Assembly: GCF_000687735.1 (NCBI RefSeq)
Contig: NZ_JHXL01000005.1
Span: 1-64,000 of the forward strand
DNA: 64,000 nt
Origin: Acholeplasma equifetale ATCC 29724
GTDB lineage: Bacteria > Bacillota_I > Bacilli_A > Acholeplasmatales > Acholeplasmataceae
Direction of reading: 5' to 3'
Below the pieces are notes generated by a model. The model saw nothing but the letters and a program-made list of their open reading frames with translations, made no database searches and had not been told where the DNA came from. Position numbers and translations under genes: made by a program. Below, in pieces: positions 46,108-55,884 of this stretch. Numbering within the stretch: the stretch's first letter is position 1; each line of letters starts with the position of its first letter.

Positions 46108-46860
46108 TTATCTTGATGTTAGTTCATAAATTAATTTTGAACCATAGTAATAAAATTTATTTGGATAAACTTTTTTAGGTCTTAAAAAATAAATTTGGTT
46201 CGTATCTAACATAATACCACATGTTAAGTGAATTAAAACAAATCCTCCATCAACTAAGTTAATGACTTGATCCATTTCTTCTTTGTTCACTTGATTAAAT
46301 GATGAATATTTTTTAAATTGTAAGACAATTTGGCGTTTAATTGGCTTTTTTTGAGCAGATACGATTTGTTCGATTGCTGTATCAAGCTCTTCGGAATAAA
46401 ACTTTGCTTGGTCGTTTTTGGCCATTACAGCAAACACTATCGCTTTACCCTTGGAACGAATGTCTTTTAATTTATCATAAATTTTATAATGAATAATAAA
46501 ATTATTTGTTTGAAAATTTGAATCAAAGCCCATTTCATTCAAATTCTTAATGAATGTCTTCGTAAATGGTTTAACATTTACAGTCAATGGGCCTTGATTA
46601 TCTGCTAACATTTTATAATATTTATAATACATTGAATATGTCAATATTTTTGGTCTCATGATTAGTATTGCTACTGTTAAACCAATAATAAGTAACATCA
46701 TGATAGGAGCAATCACACTAAAATCAACACCTAATAAACGAAATACAAGATATACGATAACTGAAAAAACTACCCCTACTAATAGGAAAAAGAGATTTAA
46801 ATCTCTCTTTTTCTTATATTTTTTCAGTTGTTCTAAAATAATGTTTAGATTTCTTTCCAT
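46108..46860 (-). CDS. membrane protein of unknown function
   Basis: A 250-residue protein with two membrane helices at about 23-42 and 48-67 and a soluble C-terminal domain of about 175 residues. The domain mixes beta-strands (IVFAVMAKN, GGFVLIHLTCG) and helices, and ends FYYYGSKLIYELTSR. I do not recognise it. It overlaps the lipoprotein gene upstream by 16 bases and lies 10 bases before the next, so it is probably cotranscribed with the opp genes. Confidence 0.65.
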   Translation of the reverse strand: MERNLNIILEQLKKYKKKRDLNLFFLLVGVVFSVIVYLVFRLLGVDFSVIAPIMMLLIIGLTVAILIMRPKILTYSMYYKYYKMLADNQGPLTVNVKPFTKTFIKNLNEMGFDSNFQTNNFIIHYKIYDKLKDIRSKGKAIVFAVMAKNDQAKFYSEELDTAIEQIVSAQKKPIKRQIVLQFKKYSSFNQVNKEEMDQVINLVDGGFVLIHLTCGIMLDTNQIYFLRPKKVYPNKFYYYGSKLIYELTSR

Positions 46861-47663
46861 ATACCGTATAGTGTGATTGGATTTGTTCTACCGAACATTG
46901 AGCCGTCTAGAACAAATTCACCTGTTCCATCACTCTTAGTATTCCATCCTAAGAATTCGTATCCTGCAACAGTACCAAATGTAGGGAAGTTATCACCATA
47001 GACAACAACGTCTGTATAAGCTATAACTTTAGATTGAGGATTTGGTGCCACAGATATACCATTTGGATGGTTTGATCTAAATTGAACAGTTACTTTAATT
47101 AATTCCCAGTGAGCATATAATACTAAATCATCAGTTTGAGTTCTTGGAATAGAAGACATTGCCAAATCACCAGGTTTTGTTCCATCTGTATTTGGATATT
47201 TTACAAAATCTGGTTCATATGTATACCAACCTTTAAACTTATAACCAGTTTTCTTAGCTGCAGGTAATACAAATGTATCACCAGGTTTAAATTCTACTGG
47301 ATAATTTGAGGTAGCCATCTCACCACCATTTAAATGATATTGAATGGTTAAGATGCGATCTTCCCATTTTGCATAAAGAATAATTGATGTATTACCAATA
47401 GTATCAGTATCAAAATCCCAAATTTTTTCACCTTTTAAATCTGTTGTCCATCCTAAGAAAGCAAATCCAGGACGAACAGGATCTTTTGGTTTAGGAATTT
47501 TTGAACCCGGCTCAATATTAAAAATTGTATCAACACGTTCTGCACCAGTATTTGCAGTAAAGAAATACACATTTACAGTATTATCTACAATTTTCTTATC
47601 TTCACATGATGTCATTGTTAATGCAATGATACCAACAAATAAAAGCATTAAGATCTTCTTCAT
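46845..47663 (-). CDS. lipoprotein made of three InlB B-repeats
   Basis: A 272-residue lipoprotein (lipobox MTSC, Cys about 20). The mature part is three InlB/Listeria-Bacteroides B-repeats in a row, about 25-98, 99-187 and 188-272, marked by FAFLGW, FKGWYT, FLGWNT and the ends LYAKWE, LYAHWE, LYGIWK. It has no enzyme domain. Such repeats act as spacers or adhesive modules on Gram-positive surface proteins. It follows oppF by 12 bases, with GGAGG before the ATG. Confidence 0.88.
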   Translation of the reverse strand: MKKILMLLFVGIIALTMTSCEDKKIVDNTVNVYFFTANTGAERVDTIFNIEPGSKIPKPKDPVRPGFAFLGWTTDLKGEKIWDFDTDTIGNTSIILYAKWEDRILTIQYHLNGGEMATSNYPVEFKPGDTFVLPAAKKTGYKFKGWYTYEPDFVKYPNTDGTKPGDLAMSSIPRTQTDDLVLYAHWELIKVTVQFRSNHPNGISVAPNPQSKVIAYTDVVVYGDNFPTFGTVAGYEFLGWNTKSDGTGEFVLDGSMFGRTNPITLYGIWKEI

Positions 47664-47675
47664 TGTGTACCTCCT

Positions 47676-49526
47676 TTACTTTTTACTATCTGATTTAACA
47701 TATCGTTTTTTCATTTCTTCAAACTCTTTATCATTTGCATATACTAAATGATTCGGAGCAATTTCACGAAGACTTGGTTTATCAATACGATAATCATGCA
47801 TACTTGGATTATAGTGAATTCTTTGTCTACCCTTTTCATAATCTGGGTCTGGTTGAGGAATTGCTGATAATAATGAAATAGTATATGCATGCATTGGATT
47901 AGCGAACAATTCTTCACTAGATGCCATTTCAACAATTCGACCATTATACATAACTGCGATACGATCACAGAAGAAACGTACAACAGATAAGTCGTGGGCA
48001 ATGAAAAGGATTGTTAAACCTAATTGTTCTTTAAGATTTGTTAAAAGGTTTAATACTTGAGCACGAATTGAAACGTCTAATGCTGAAATTGGTTCGTCAG
48101 CAATTATAAAGTTTGGTTCCATAATTAATGCTCTTGCAATACCAATTCTTTGACGTTGTCCACCTGAGAATTCGTGTGGATAACGTGTAGCATATTCAGG
48201 TGCTAAACCAACTAAGTTTAAAACTTCTTCAACTTTAGCGTTAATTTGCTCATTAGTTAAATTTCCTTGAATAACCAATCCTTCACCAATAATTTCACGT
48301 ACAGTCATACGTGGGTTTAATGATGAGATTGGGTCTTGGAAAATCATTTGCATCTTTCGTGATGCTTTTAATGTTTCACTTGAATGATTAACGCGTTTTG
48401 CTTCTTCAATATGTTGTTTTTCAACTAAAATAGCAGCTTTAGCTTTTTCATTGATTGCTTTAGCCTTTTCTTTAACTATTCTTTTTTCTTCTTCTGATAA
48501 TTGAGTTTCAACAACGGAAGCTAAATCTTTTTTCAATTGAGCTTTAACAGCTGCAATTTTATCAAAGATTTCTTTTCTTAAGTTTTTATACTTTTCTTTA
48601 ACACTTTGAATATTTGATTTAACTAAATTCATATCAGGAGCAACAACATTGTTTCTTGCTTCTTGATATTTTTCTTTAACTTTTTGAATTTTTTGTTTTT
48701 TATCTAAAGTTAATGCTTGAATCTTAGCTTTTGCATCTTCTTTAGACATAACTTCTGCTGAAGCTTCTATGATTTGATGAGAAAATTCTTTTTTAATTCT
48801 TTCAATATCTGCTTCATAATTTGATTTTAGTTCTTGAAGTCTTTCATTAATTACTTCTTTACTTAAAGCAGCACTATCTTTTAAACCTTCAACTTTACGT
48901 TCATAATTCACACGTAAAATTTCAAGTTCTTTATTCATTTCTGTTTCTGCTTTATTTAAAGTTGCTTGATGAATTTTTTCAACTTCGATATTGTAGTCAT
49001 ATTCAATTGTTTCAATATCAAGTTTCATTTGATTTTTTAATTCATAAAGTTTTGTTTTATACTCATCTAAAGGAAGATTTGCTTTTGCTAATTCTTCTTT
49101 TTCTTTTGGAATTAAGAATGTTAATTCATGACGAATATATTCAATATCTTTTTCTGCTTTTTCTTTTAATTGAAGTTTTTGTAGTTCACTTGCTTTAAGT
49201 GATAGAATATCAATCTTAGCTTGTTTTTTGATATTTTTGATATTTTCAATATGATCTGCATAACCTGCAGAAATTGTAATACCATTAAGTTTTACAGAAC
49301 CTTCAGTTGGGTTATAAAGTTTAATAATTGTACGACCAGTTGTTGTTTTACCACTACCTGATTCACCAACTAAACCAAAAACTTCACGTTTATATACATC
49401 AAATGTTACATCATCAACAGCTGGAACAACTAATTTATTTTTACCAACACCAACTTTGAAATACTTCTTTAAGTTTTTGACTTCTAAGACTTTTTCGGAG
49501 TAGTCAACAATTTTATTTTTGTCCAT
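47676..49526 (-). CDS. oppF: oligopeptide ABC transporter ATPase OppF with coiled-coil insertion
   Basis: ATP-binding subunit powering peptide import. Walker [13 protein letters not shown] (about 54-65) and, far downstream, Q-loop [13 protein letters not shown] (about 395), signature [13 protein letters not shown] (about 460), Walker [12 protein letters not shown] and the His switch [10 protein letters not shown]. About 300 residues between the G-rich strand (about 85) and the Q-loop are Lys/Glu-rich heptad-like coiled coil, absent from normal OppF (310-330). The total is 616 residues. Long OppF proteins are known in Mycoplasma. Start overlaps oppD by one base. Confidence 0.95.
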   Translation of the reverse strand: MDKNKIVDYSEKVLEVKNLKKYFKVGVGKNKLVVPAVDDVTFDVYKREVFGLVGESGSGKTTTGRTIIKLYNPTEGSVKLNGITISAGYADHIENIKNIKKQAKIDILSLKASELQKLQLKEKAEKDIEYIRHELTFLIPKEKEELAKANLPLDEYKTKLYELKNQMKLDIETIEYDYNIEVEKIHQATLNKAETEMNKELEILRVNYERKVEGLKDSAALSKEVINERLQELKSNYEADIERIKKEFSHQIIEASAEVMSKEDAKAKIQALTLDKKQKIQKVKEKYQEARNNVVAPDMNLVKSNIQSVKEKYKNLRKEIFDKIAAVKAQLKKDLASVVETQLSEEEKRIVKEKAKAINEKAKAAILVEKQHIEEAKRVNHSSETLKASRKMQMIFQDPISSLNPRMTVREIIGEGLVIQGNLTNEQINAKVEEVLNLVGLAPEYATRYPHEFSGGQRQRIGIARALIMEPNFIIADEPISALDVSIRAQVLNLLTNLKEQLGLTILFIAHDLSVVRFFCDRIAVMYNGRIVEMASSEELFANPMHAYTISLLSAIPQPDPDYEKGRQRIHYNPSMHDYRIDKPSLREIAPNHLVYANDKEFEEMKKRYVKSDSKK

Positions 49527-50560
49527 TACTTCTTCACTCTCCCTCTTTGTCTTTGTAAAATCTTAACTGCTTCAGGTACTTCAACTTTTGGTGCATCTGG
49601 ATGTAATAACCAAGTTGCAGCGTAATGTGTATCTGAAACTTTATATAATGGCGGCTCTTGCTCAAAATCAATTGCTAAAGCATATTTGTTTCTTGGAGCA
49701 AATGCATCACCTTTAGGTGGATAAATCATATTAGGCGGTGTACCAGGAATAGCATCTAAATGTTTAGAAGATGCTAAGTTTGGCATGGATGATAATAATG
49801 CCCATGTATAAGGATGTTTTGGATCATAGAAGATTTCTTCTGATGTTCCAATTTCAACAATTTTACCTGCATACATAACAGCAATTCTATCAGCCATGTT
49901 AGCAACAACACCTAAATCGTGTGTAATAAAGATAATTGAAAGATTTCTTTCTTTTTTAAGACGATTAATTAATTCTAAAATTTGTCCTTGAATTGTAACA
50001 TCAAGTGCAGTTGTTGGTTCATCACAAATTAATATTTCAGCATCGTTAGCTAATGCAATAGCGATAACAATTCTTTGTCTCATCCCACCTGAAAATTGGA
50101 AAGGATATTGACTATAACGCTTATCTGCATTTGTAATACCAACTGATTCCATTAATTCGATGGCACGTTTTTTAGCCATTTCTTTAGGCATGCCCATTTT
50201 AAAAATTAATGCTTCAGCAATTTGCTTACCAACAGGAATAATTGGATTCAATGAACTCATTGGATCTTGGAAAATCATTGAGATTTTTGATCCACGAATT
50301 TCATGGAATAATTCTTCAGGAAGTTGTGTTAGATCACGTCCTTGGTACATGATTGAACCACCTTCATAAATTGAGTTTCCTGCTAATAATCCCATAATGG
50401 CACGAGATGTAACACTCTTACCACTACCTGATTCACCAACAATAGCTAGTGTTTCGCCACGATGTAAATCAAATGATACACCACGAATCGCTTGTAAAAT
50501 ACCATATTGAGTTTTAAAAGATACAGCCAAATCTTTGACTTCTAAAATTTTATCAGCCAT
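49526..50560 (-). CDS. oppD: oligopeptide ABC transporter ATPase OppD
   Basis: Second ATPase of the Opp importer, 344 residues of normal length. Walker [24 protein letters not shown], signature [12 protein letters not shown], Walker [13 protein letters not shown] and the His in FITHDLGVV. The C-terminal peptide-transporter domain is present, but the Cys residues that bind a cluster in many homologues are replaced (FAPRNKY rather than FxxRCxx). Overlaps oppC and oppF by one base each. Confidence 0.96.
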   Translation of the reverse strand: MADKILEVKDLAVSFKTQYGILQAIRGVSFDLHRGETLAIVGESGSGKSVTSRAIMGLLAGNSIYEGGSIMYQGRDLTQLPEELFHEIRGSKISMIFQDPMSSLNPIIPVGKQIAEALIFKMGMPKEMAKKRAIELMESVGITNADKRYSQYPFQFSGGMRQRIVIAIALANDAEILICDEPTTALDVTIQGQILELINRLKKERNLSIIFITHDLGVVANMADRIAVMYAGKIVEIGTSEEIFYDPKHPYTWALLSSMPNLASSKHLDAIPGTPPNMIYPPKGDAFAPRNKYALAIDFEQEPPLYKVSDTHYAATWLLHPDAPKVEVPEAVKILQRQRGRVKK

Positions 50561-51948
50561 TATTCTACACCTCTCAATGATGGGTTGAATGCATCACGTA
50601 AACCATTACCAAATAGGTTAAATGCAATCATTAAAATAGCGATATAAAGTGATGGGAATAATAATAAGTATGGATAGCTATGCATCGCTGCACGACCTTG
50701 TTCAATTAACATACCTACGCTTAATGCATTATCGTAGTTAATAATACCTAAGAATGAGTATGATGCTTCACTGAACACGAATGCAGGAATAGCAAGCGCA
50801 TATGAAGTAACAATTAATCCCAATGTGTTAGGTAAGATATGTTTAAACATAATACGTGCATCAGATGCGCCTAATGTTCGGGCAGCTAAAACATATTCAC
50901 GATTCTTGAATCGATAGAATTGCATACGACCTGTACCATATGAACCAATCCAACCTTGTGCAGTAAACGCTAAGACAACAACCCATAATGCTGTTCCATA
51001 TCGTAATGTTAATAATACAAGTACAGATAAGAACGGAATAGATGAAATAATTTCAACTAAACGGTCAAATAATAAGTCTAACACGCCTCCATAGTAACCA
51101 ACAATCGCACCGATTGTTAAACCAATCAACGTATTGATAACAACAACAGTTAAAGCCATGAAGATTGAAATTTGAGCACCTTGCCAAATCTCAGTAAATA
51201 AATCTAAACCGTCTTTATTTGTACCAAACCAAAAATATGTGTCTTCTGGATTTTGATTTAATGACATTTTAAAACGATTCACTCTTACCTTATATTGATA
51301 GAATGGAGCACTTGGATCTTCAGGGTTTGGTAATTCAGTAATACTATAAACATCAATAATATAATTTTTTGCAAGATATTCTTCAAATTGTTTTTGATCA
51401 AGTTGTTCTAATACAGAATCTAATGATCCACCACCATCTGATGAGAAATATGTAATAGGCATATATGATTCAACATAATTTGCAAACTTATATGAATCAA
51501 CAACGACTGTAATTTCTGTAATACCTGCGTATGCTGGATGATCAACATTATCAATTAATTCTTCTGGGAAACCAGAAAGAATAATACCTTTCCCAAATTC
51601 AGAATGATACATATGATGTAAGAATCTTTTACCAGCGGTTACTTCTCTTTTACCATCAAAAATACCAATTTTTTCTAAAAAAGGAATTTTTGGTTCTAAA
51701 TATCTAAAACGACGTGCAGCATTTGGATCTTCATCTGGTAATTTATATGGTTTTAATAAAGGTCCAAAAACAACGAATACCATGATGATACATATGATAA
51801 TAAACGCAACAAAAGAAGCTTTGTTTTTCTTGAAGCGGTTCCATGAATCGCGATAATATCCAATTTCTTTAGTTTCTAACGGAAGATCTTTTATTAAATC
51901 ATTCGCGTTATGAACTAATACCAATTTACTTTTATCAATATTCATCAT
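50560..51948 (-). CDS. oppC: oligopeptide ABC transporter permease OppC with large extracellular insertion
   Basis: Inner permease of Opp. One membrane helix (about 47-67), then about 170 residues outside, then FWFGTNKDGLDLFTEI (the usual HxFGTDxxGRDxFxR motif), five more helices and the ATPase-coupling loop (AARTLGASDARIMFKHILPN). The 462 residues exceed the usual 300-340. The inserted region, containing FAYAG-like and SSDGGGS stretches, would face OppA. ATG overlaps the oppB stop. Confidence 0.94.
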   Translation of the reverse strand: MMNIDKSKLVLVHNANDLIKDLPLETKEIGYYRDSWNRFKKNKASFVAFIIICIIMVFVVFGPLLKPYKLPDEDPNAARRFRYLEPKIPFLEKIGIFDGKREVTAGKRFLHHMYHSEFGKGIILSGFPEELIDNVDHPAYAGITEITVVVDSYKFANYVESYMPITYFSSDGGGSLDSVLEQLDQKQFEEYLAKNYIIDVYSITELPNPEDPSAPFYQYKVRVNRFKMSLNQNPEDTYFWFGTNKDGLDLFTEIWQGAQISIFMALTVVVINTLIGLTIGAIVGYYGGVLDLLFDRLVEIISSIPFLSVLVLLTLRYGTALWVVVLAFTAQGWIGSYGTGRMQFYRFKNREYVLAARTLGASDARIMFKHILPNTLGLIVTSYALAIPAFVFSEASYSFLGIINYDNALSVGMLIEQGRAAMHSYPYLLLFPSLYIAILMIAFNLFGNGLRDAFNPSLRGVE

Positions 51949-52907
51949 GATATTTTCCCACTCCCAATTCTTACTCTAGGGTCAATGAAGGTGTATGAAA
52001 TATCGCCAACAATTGAAGATAATAATCCAACAAATTGTCCAAATGCAGTAATTAACATAAGCATTGGATAATCTGGTGGAATTGATTGAAAGGCATCAAG
52101 ATAAATACGACCTGTACCATCGACTCTAAATAGTTTTTCAGTGATTAAACCACCGTTAATAACACCAATAATACCAATAAAGATACCTGGTAAATAAGGA
52201 ACTAAAGCATTCTTTAATGCATGACGATATGTCGCTTGACGTTTGGTTAATCCTTTTGAACGCGCCAATAACATATAATCTTGTGTTAATTGTTCAGTTA
52301 ATTCAGCACGTATTGAACGAGCTAATCCAGGAACACCAACAATCGTTAATACAGTTACTGGCATAATAAATGTTGATAACGCCCACCAGAAATTATTTGA
52401 AAAATCGGTGGATGTGGCAACAACATAATCTGGTACCCAATGTAATTTGAAATAAAATACGTATTGAACTATAACGACAACAACAAAGTATGGAATTGAA
52501 ATAAATATCATAATTCCAACAGATATGACGTTATCTATCCATGTGTTTTTATTTAGGGCTGCCAATACACCCAATCCAATCGCAATCGGAACTGATAAGA
52601 TATAAGGAATTAAGTTAATTTGAACAGATGCTGGAATTTTAGAGAAATAATATGCACCAACATCTTCTTTCTTATTAATTGAAAATCCAAATGATCCTTC
52701 AGTAAAAATATTTTTGACCCATAGACCAAACTGAACAATGATTGGTTCATTCCAACCCTCACGTTCAGCCAAACGTTCATATAGAATTGGGTCATCTAGC
52801 GATGGTTTATTATTTGGCATTAATTTGATAAAAACAAAGAATAAGAATACCGTGATAATGAAAGTTATAATCATTAATCCTATTCTTTTTAATAGATATG
52901 AAGCCAT
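51945..52907 (-). CDS. oppB: oligopeptide ABC transporter permease OppB
   Basis: Permease subunit of 320 residues with six membrane helices. The first helix is followed by an extracellular loop (MPNNKPSLDDP), and the coupling loop reads RSKGLTKRQATYRHALKNAL, the usual EAA motif of OppB. RVRIGSG is the C-terminus. Ends in TGA overlapped by oppC. AAAGGGAG before the ATG. A hairpin-rich gap of 247 bases separates it from oppA. Confidence 0.95.
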   Translation of the reverse strand: MASYLLKRIGLMIITFIITVFLFFVFIKLMPNNKPSLDDPILYERLAEREGWNEPIIVQFGLWVKNIFTEGSFGFSINKKEDVGAYYFSKIPASVQINLIPYILSVPIAIGLGVLAALNKNTWIDNVISVGIMIFISIPYFVVVVIVQYVFYFKLHWVPDYVVATSTDFSNNFWWALSTFIMPVTVLTIVGVPGLARSIRAELTEQLTQDYMLLARSKGLTKRQATYRHALKNALVPYLPGIFIGIIGVINGGLITEKLFRVDGTGRIYLDAFQSIPPDYPMLMLITAFGQFVGLLSSIVGDISYTFIDPRVRIGSGKIS

Positions 52908-53012
52908 TAAAACACTCCCTTTTTTGAATAATGAATTCTTGTTGCAAAATTGTTTATATAATATTATACATGAATTTGTATATTATACACTAAGTTTTTT
53001 TAAAAAATGAAA

Positions 53013-53068
53013 ATATCGTATTTTTTACACTTTACTTTCATTTTCTAAAAAATCACATTTTACGATAT
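53013..53068. repeat. inverted repeat upstream of oppB
   Basis: ATATCGTA (53013-53020) and TACGATAT (53061-53068) form an 8-bp dyad 40 bases apart, and A-rich ATGAAA/TTTCAT arms lie inside it. Two TATAAT hexamers between this element and oppB could be -10 boxes. Operator or RNA stem, unknown. Confidence 0.4.
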
Positions 53069-53072
53069 ATTT

Positions 53073-53133
53073 ACATAGAGAATGCGCCTGAAATGAGTAA
53101 CCCCATATCAGGCGCTTTTTTATATCTCTATGT
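53073..53133 (-). other. long hairpin between oppA and oppB
   Basis: ACATAGAGA pairs with TCTCTATGT (outer 9 bp) and GCGCCTGA with TCAGGCGC (inner 8 bp). On the minus strand there is no T tract after the stem, so it is not a plain terminator. It fits the stem-loop that often follows binding-protein genes and gives the binding protein more mRNA than its permease. Confidence 0.7.
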
Positions 53134-53154
53134 GAACTTGATTCAAATCAAATA

Positions 53155-55581
53155 TTATTTAGATGATTCAAATGCTACTTTATAGCTGTTATATAAACCA
53201 TCAGCAAACATTGGATCTGATGATAAGTAACGATATCTATTAGCGCCCCATCCAAATGCTGATGAGTAATCCGGCCATAAGATCTTAACGTTATCTGCAT
53301 ATAATGTAGCTGATGAACGTGTTACAGTTGGAATTACTGGAGCATATTGGAAGAATGCCATTTCGAATGCTTCAACAACGTTCCAAACTTCTTGAGTTGC
53401 ACCTGGGAATGGTTCTTGAGCAGTTGCATCCCATGGTGTGTCGTAAGCATATACTAACATAGCTAATTCATATAAAGTTGTTCTGTAGATACCTTCTGGT
53501 TTATCTTCGGTAGCTTGTAATCCTTCATATAACATGATATGACCTTCACGTAAGAGTGAATCATCTTCAGGATTTTCTTCATAGATATATTCTTCGCCTA
53601 AACTTACTAAGTAGTCGTATGTTACTGATAAATCTATTTCGATTTCTTCTAATAAGAATTCTTCTACTGATTCACCATCTTTTGCAAATGGCCATTGTAA
53701 ACCTGCCCATGAAGCTAACATACCACCAAGGTAACCAATACCACCATATTGCCATTGAACACCATATGAAGCACCGAAACCAACTGATTGTAATGCGATA
53801 TCAAAATCCCATTCTTCAATAGCTAAGTCAGCAGCTTGTGAAGTTGTAGATGCAATATTAATAATTAATTTTTGACCATTAACATTGAATACTGTTTCAA
53901 GATTGTTCTTGACCCAACGAGCTAATGATAAGCTGAAATCTGAGTTATCGATTACAAATTTTAATGTAACTGGTCCAGTTAATCCTAAATCATTGTATGC
54001 AGCATCAAATAATTGTCTAGCACGGTCTGGTAAGTAACCATCGGTACCTTCAACGATATCAAATGCTTCTAATACGCGTTTGTGGTTAGGAGATTCTGAA
54101 TAGTATAATGGGTCTTGAATGTATGCTTTAGTATCTAATGGAATTGGTAATAGTGATGGTGTATTTGGAGCATACACTGTATTACCATATTCACGTCTGT
54201 TAAATGCAAAGAGTAACGCTTGACGGAATCTTGGATCAGCTGTAATTTCTGGTTTTTCGTAAGCACCTTCAGCTTTAGAAGATGGAGCATAGTTAACTAT
54301 TAAGTATTGTGGATAACCATCCCAACTTCTATAAACGTTAGGGTTTTCAGCGAATTCTTCATAGTATTCACCTAATAGACCTACACCTGATAATCCACCG
54401 TTTCTGTATAATGCCATACGTGCAGCAACGTCTGCAACAACTTCATAAACGATTGATTTATAAGTAATAGTATCTTTTCTTACATAATCATAGTTCTTGT
54501 TGAACACTAATCTTTGGTTTTCATCCCAAGATTTAATTACATATGGACCATATGAAACATATGGGTTTCTTGGAGTACCGTATGTTGAGTTAGCACCGTT
54601 TGTTAATGATGCAGCATATTTTTCAGGATGAACTAATCTGATGTTACCAAAGCTTACTGCAGATGATTGAGAAATAGCTTCAAATGTTTCAATCATGAAT
54701 GTATATTTATCAATAACTTTGAAACCAACTGTATCCCATGAAACTGGATTATCAGCAGTTTGTTTGAAGTATTCAGAAGCACCTTTAATTGGAGTACCTT
54801 GTTTGTTATCAGCATCTTTATAATATGAGTTAGCACGTAAGTTATTTTGAACTGGGTCTAAATATTGTTTTAATGTGTACTCATAAGTATAAGCATCAAT
54901 TGGAGTTCCGTCTTCAAAGAATAAATCTTCGCGTAATTGGAAATACCATTTAGTTCTTTGAACTTGGTTAGCACCTGTACGATCGAATTTTCCATCAACA
55001 GTGAAGTCATCACCATTTTCATCATATGGATAACGAGCTGCACCAACTAAGATGTAACGATAGTCTAATGCTTCAATTGAGTATTCTTTTGCTTCAATTT
55101 TGGAGAAATCTCCTACATAATCAGCAACGCCATCAGCAATCGCTTTATCCCAGTCTACTTCTGTAGTATATAGTGATGTAGCTAGGTTAGAGATCATATC
55201 ATTTTCATGACTGTATTGATATGTCAATGGGTTTAAGATTAATGAAGTATCAGCTGTTAAGCTTGAATAATAAGTTTCTCCCTTAGAATAGTTGACTGCT
55301 TTTGAGTCAAGTGGTTCAAAGTAAGCATATAATGTTTCAGCACCTTTAGAAACATATGGGAATTTAACTGGTTCTGGTTCTAACCAAGTTAAACCTGACT
55401 TTCCTCTAAACCAACCAGCAAATCTGTAACCTGGACGAGTTGGAGTTTCTGGTTCAGTTACGATACCACTTGCTGGAGTAGTATATGATACAATTTCAAA
55501 TGCTTGTTCTTGTGGTTGGCAGGCTACTAAAGCTAAACCAGCGACTAAAACAAAAGCAAGTGCAAATAGTTTTTTAATCAT
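53155..55581 (-). CDS. oppA: oligopeptide-binding lipoprotein OppA with InlB B-repeat
   Basis: Extracellular lipoprotein capturing peptides for OppBCDF. The signal peptide ends in LVAC (Cys 21). Residues about 30-95 are an InlB B-repeat (PGYRFAGWFRG, TLYAYFE), and the remainder is an SBP_bac_5 domain: YILVGAARYPYDENG, RLVHPEKY, YLIVNYAPSS and ADPRFRQALLFAFNRREY. At 808 residues it is larger than typical OppA (540-600). Terminator-less hairpin follows. A perfect cre palindrome and a promoter precede it. Confidence 0.93.
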   Translation of the reverse strand: MIKKLFALAFVLVAGLALVACQPQEQAFEIVSYTTPASGIVTEPETPTRPGYRFAGWFRGKSGLTWLEPEPVKFPYVSKGAETLYAYFEPLDSKAVNYSKGETYYSSLTADTSLILNPLTYQYSHENDMISNLATSLYTTEVDWDKAIADGVADYVGDFSKIEAKEYSIEALDYRYILVGAARYPYDENGDDFTVDGKFDRTGANQVQRTKWYFQLREDLFFEDGTPIDAYTYEYTLKQYLDPVQNNLRANSYYKDADNKQGTPIKGASEYFKQTADNPVSWDTVGFKVIDKYTFMIETFEAISQSSAVSFGNIRLVHPEKYAASLTNGANSTYGTPRNPYVSYGPYVIKSWDENQRLVFNKNYDYVRKDTITYKSIVYEVVADVAARMALYRNGGLSGVGLLGEYYEEFAENPNVYRSWDGYPQYLIVNYAPSSKAEGAYEKPEITADPRFRQALLFAFNRREYGNTVYAPNTPSLLPIPLDTKAYIQDPLYYSESPNHKRVLEAFDIVEGTDGYLPDRARQLFDAAYNDLGLTGPVTLKFVIDNSDFSLSLARWVKNNLETVFNVNGQKLIINIASTTSQAADLAIEEWDFDIALQSVGFGASYGVQWQYGGIGYLGGMLASWAGLQWPFAKDGESVEEFLLEEIEIDLSVTYDYLVSLGEEYIYEENPEDDSLLREGHIMLYEGLQATEDKPEGIYRTTLYELAMLVYAYDTPWDATAQEPFPGATQEVWNVVEAFEMAFFQYAPVIPTVTRSSATLYADNVKILWPDYSSAFGWGANRYRYLSSDPMFADGLYNSYKVAFESSK

Positions 55582-55626
55582 AAGAATTTTCTTCCCTCTC
55601 TTTTCTTTATAATTATTTTGTATGCT

Positions 55627-55654
55627 ATTATATCATGTAATTTTTGTTTGTGAA
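55627..55654 (-). promoter_or_regulatory. oppA promoter
   Basis: Minus strand: -35 TTCACA (55649-55654), 16 bases, -10 TATAAT (55627-55632). Confidence 0.75.
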
Positions 55655-55669
55655 CTAAGAAAATGCAAT

Positions 55670-55683
55670 TGAAAACGTTTTCA
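55670..55683. promoter_or_regulatory. cre palindrome upstream of oppA
   Basis: TGAAAACGTTTTCA is a perfect 14-bp palindrome and fits the CcpA consensus TGWAANCGNTNWCA without mismatch. Its centre is about 57 bases upstream of the predicted oppA start, 15 bases beyond the -35. Confidence 0.8.
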
Positions 55684-55882
55684 TCATAAAAAGTTTAAAA
55701 AAGGGGGTTTTTTTAATAAAAATATATCTAAATTGATTAATTTTTATAATCATTTTTTATATAATTTCATCTATATTTCATATGTTTTCATCATTTTCAT
55801 TAGTTTTATAACTAAATATAAAATTTAAAAAAGATACATTTTTTAGTCTCATTAATATAATTATTCACGCGCGCGGTAATAA
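55684..55882. other. AT-rich intergenic stretch, nothing else recognised
   Basis: Part of the 334-base gap between oppA and the S41 gene. After the cre palindrome it is A/T-rich with a G5 tract at about 55697-55701 and a short GC-rich patch CGCGCGCGG near 55867. No credible gene, tRNA or repeat was seen. Confidence 0.5.
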
Positions 55883-55884
55883 AA

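Noticed and set aside
55860-55880. GC-rich patch CGCGCGCGG in AT-rich intergenic DNA
   Set aside because: Too short to call; no repeat or known site. Could be a protein-binding site but no evidence.
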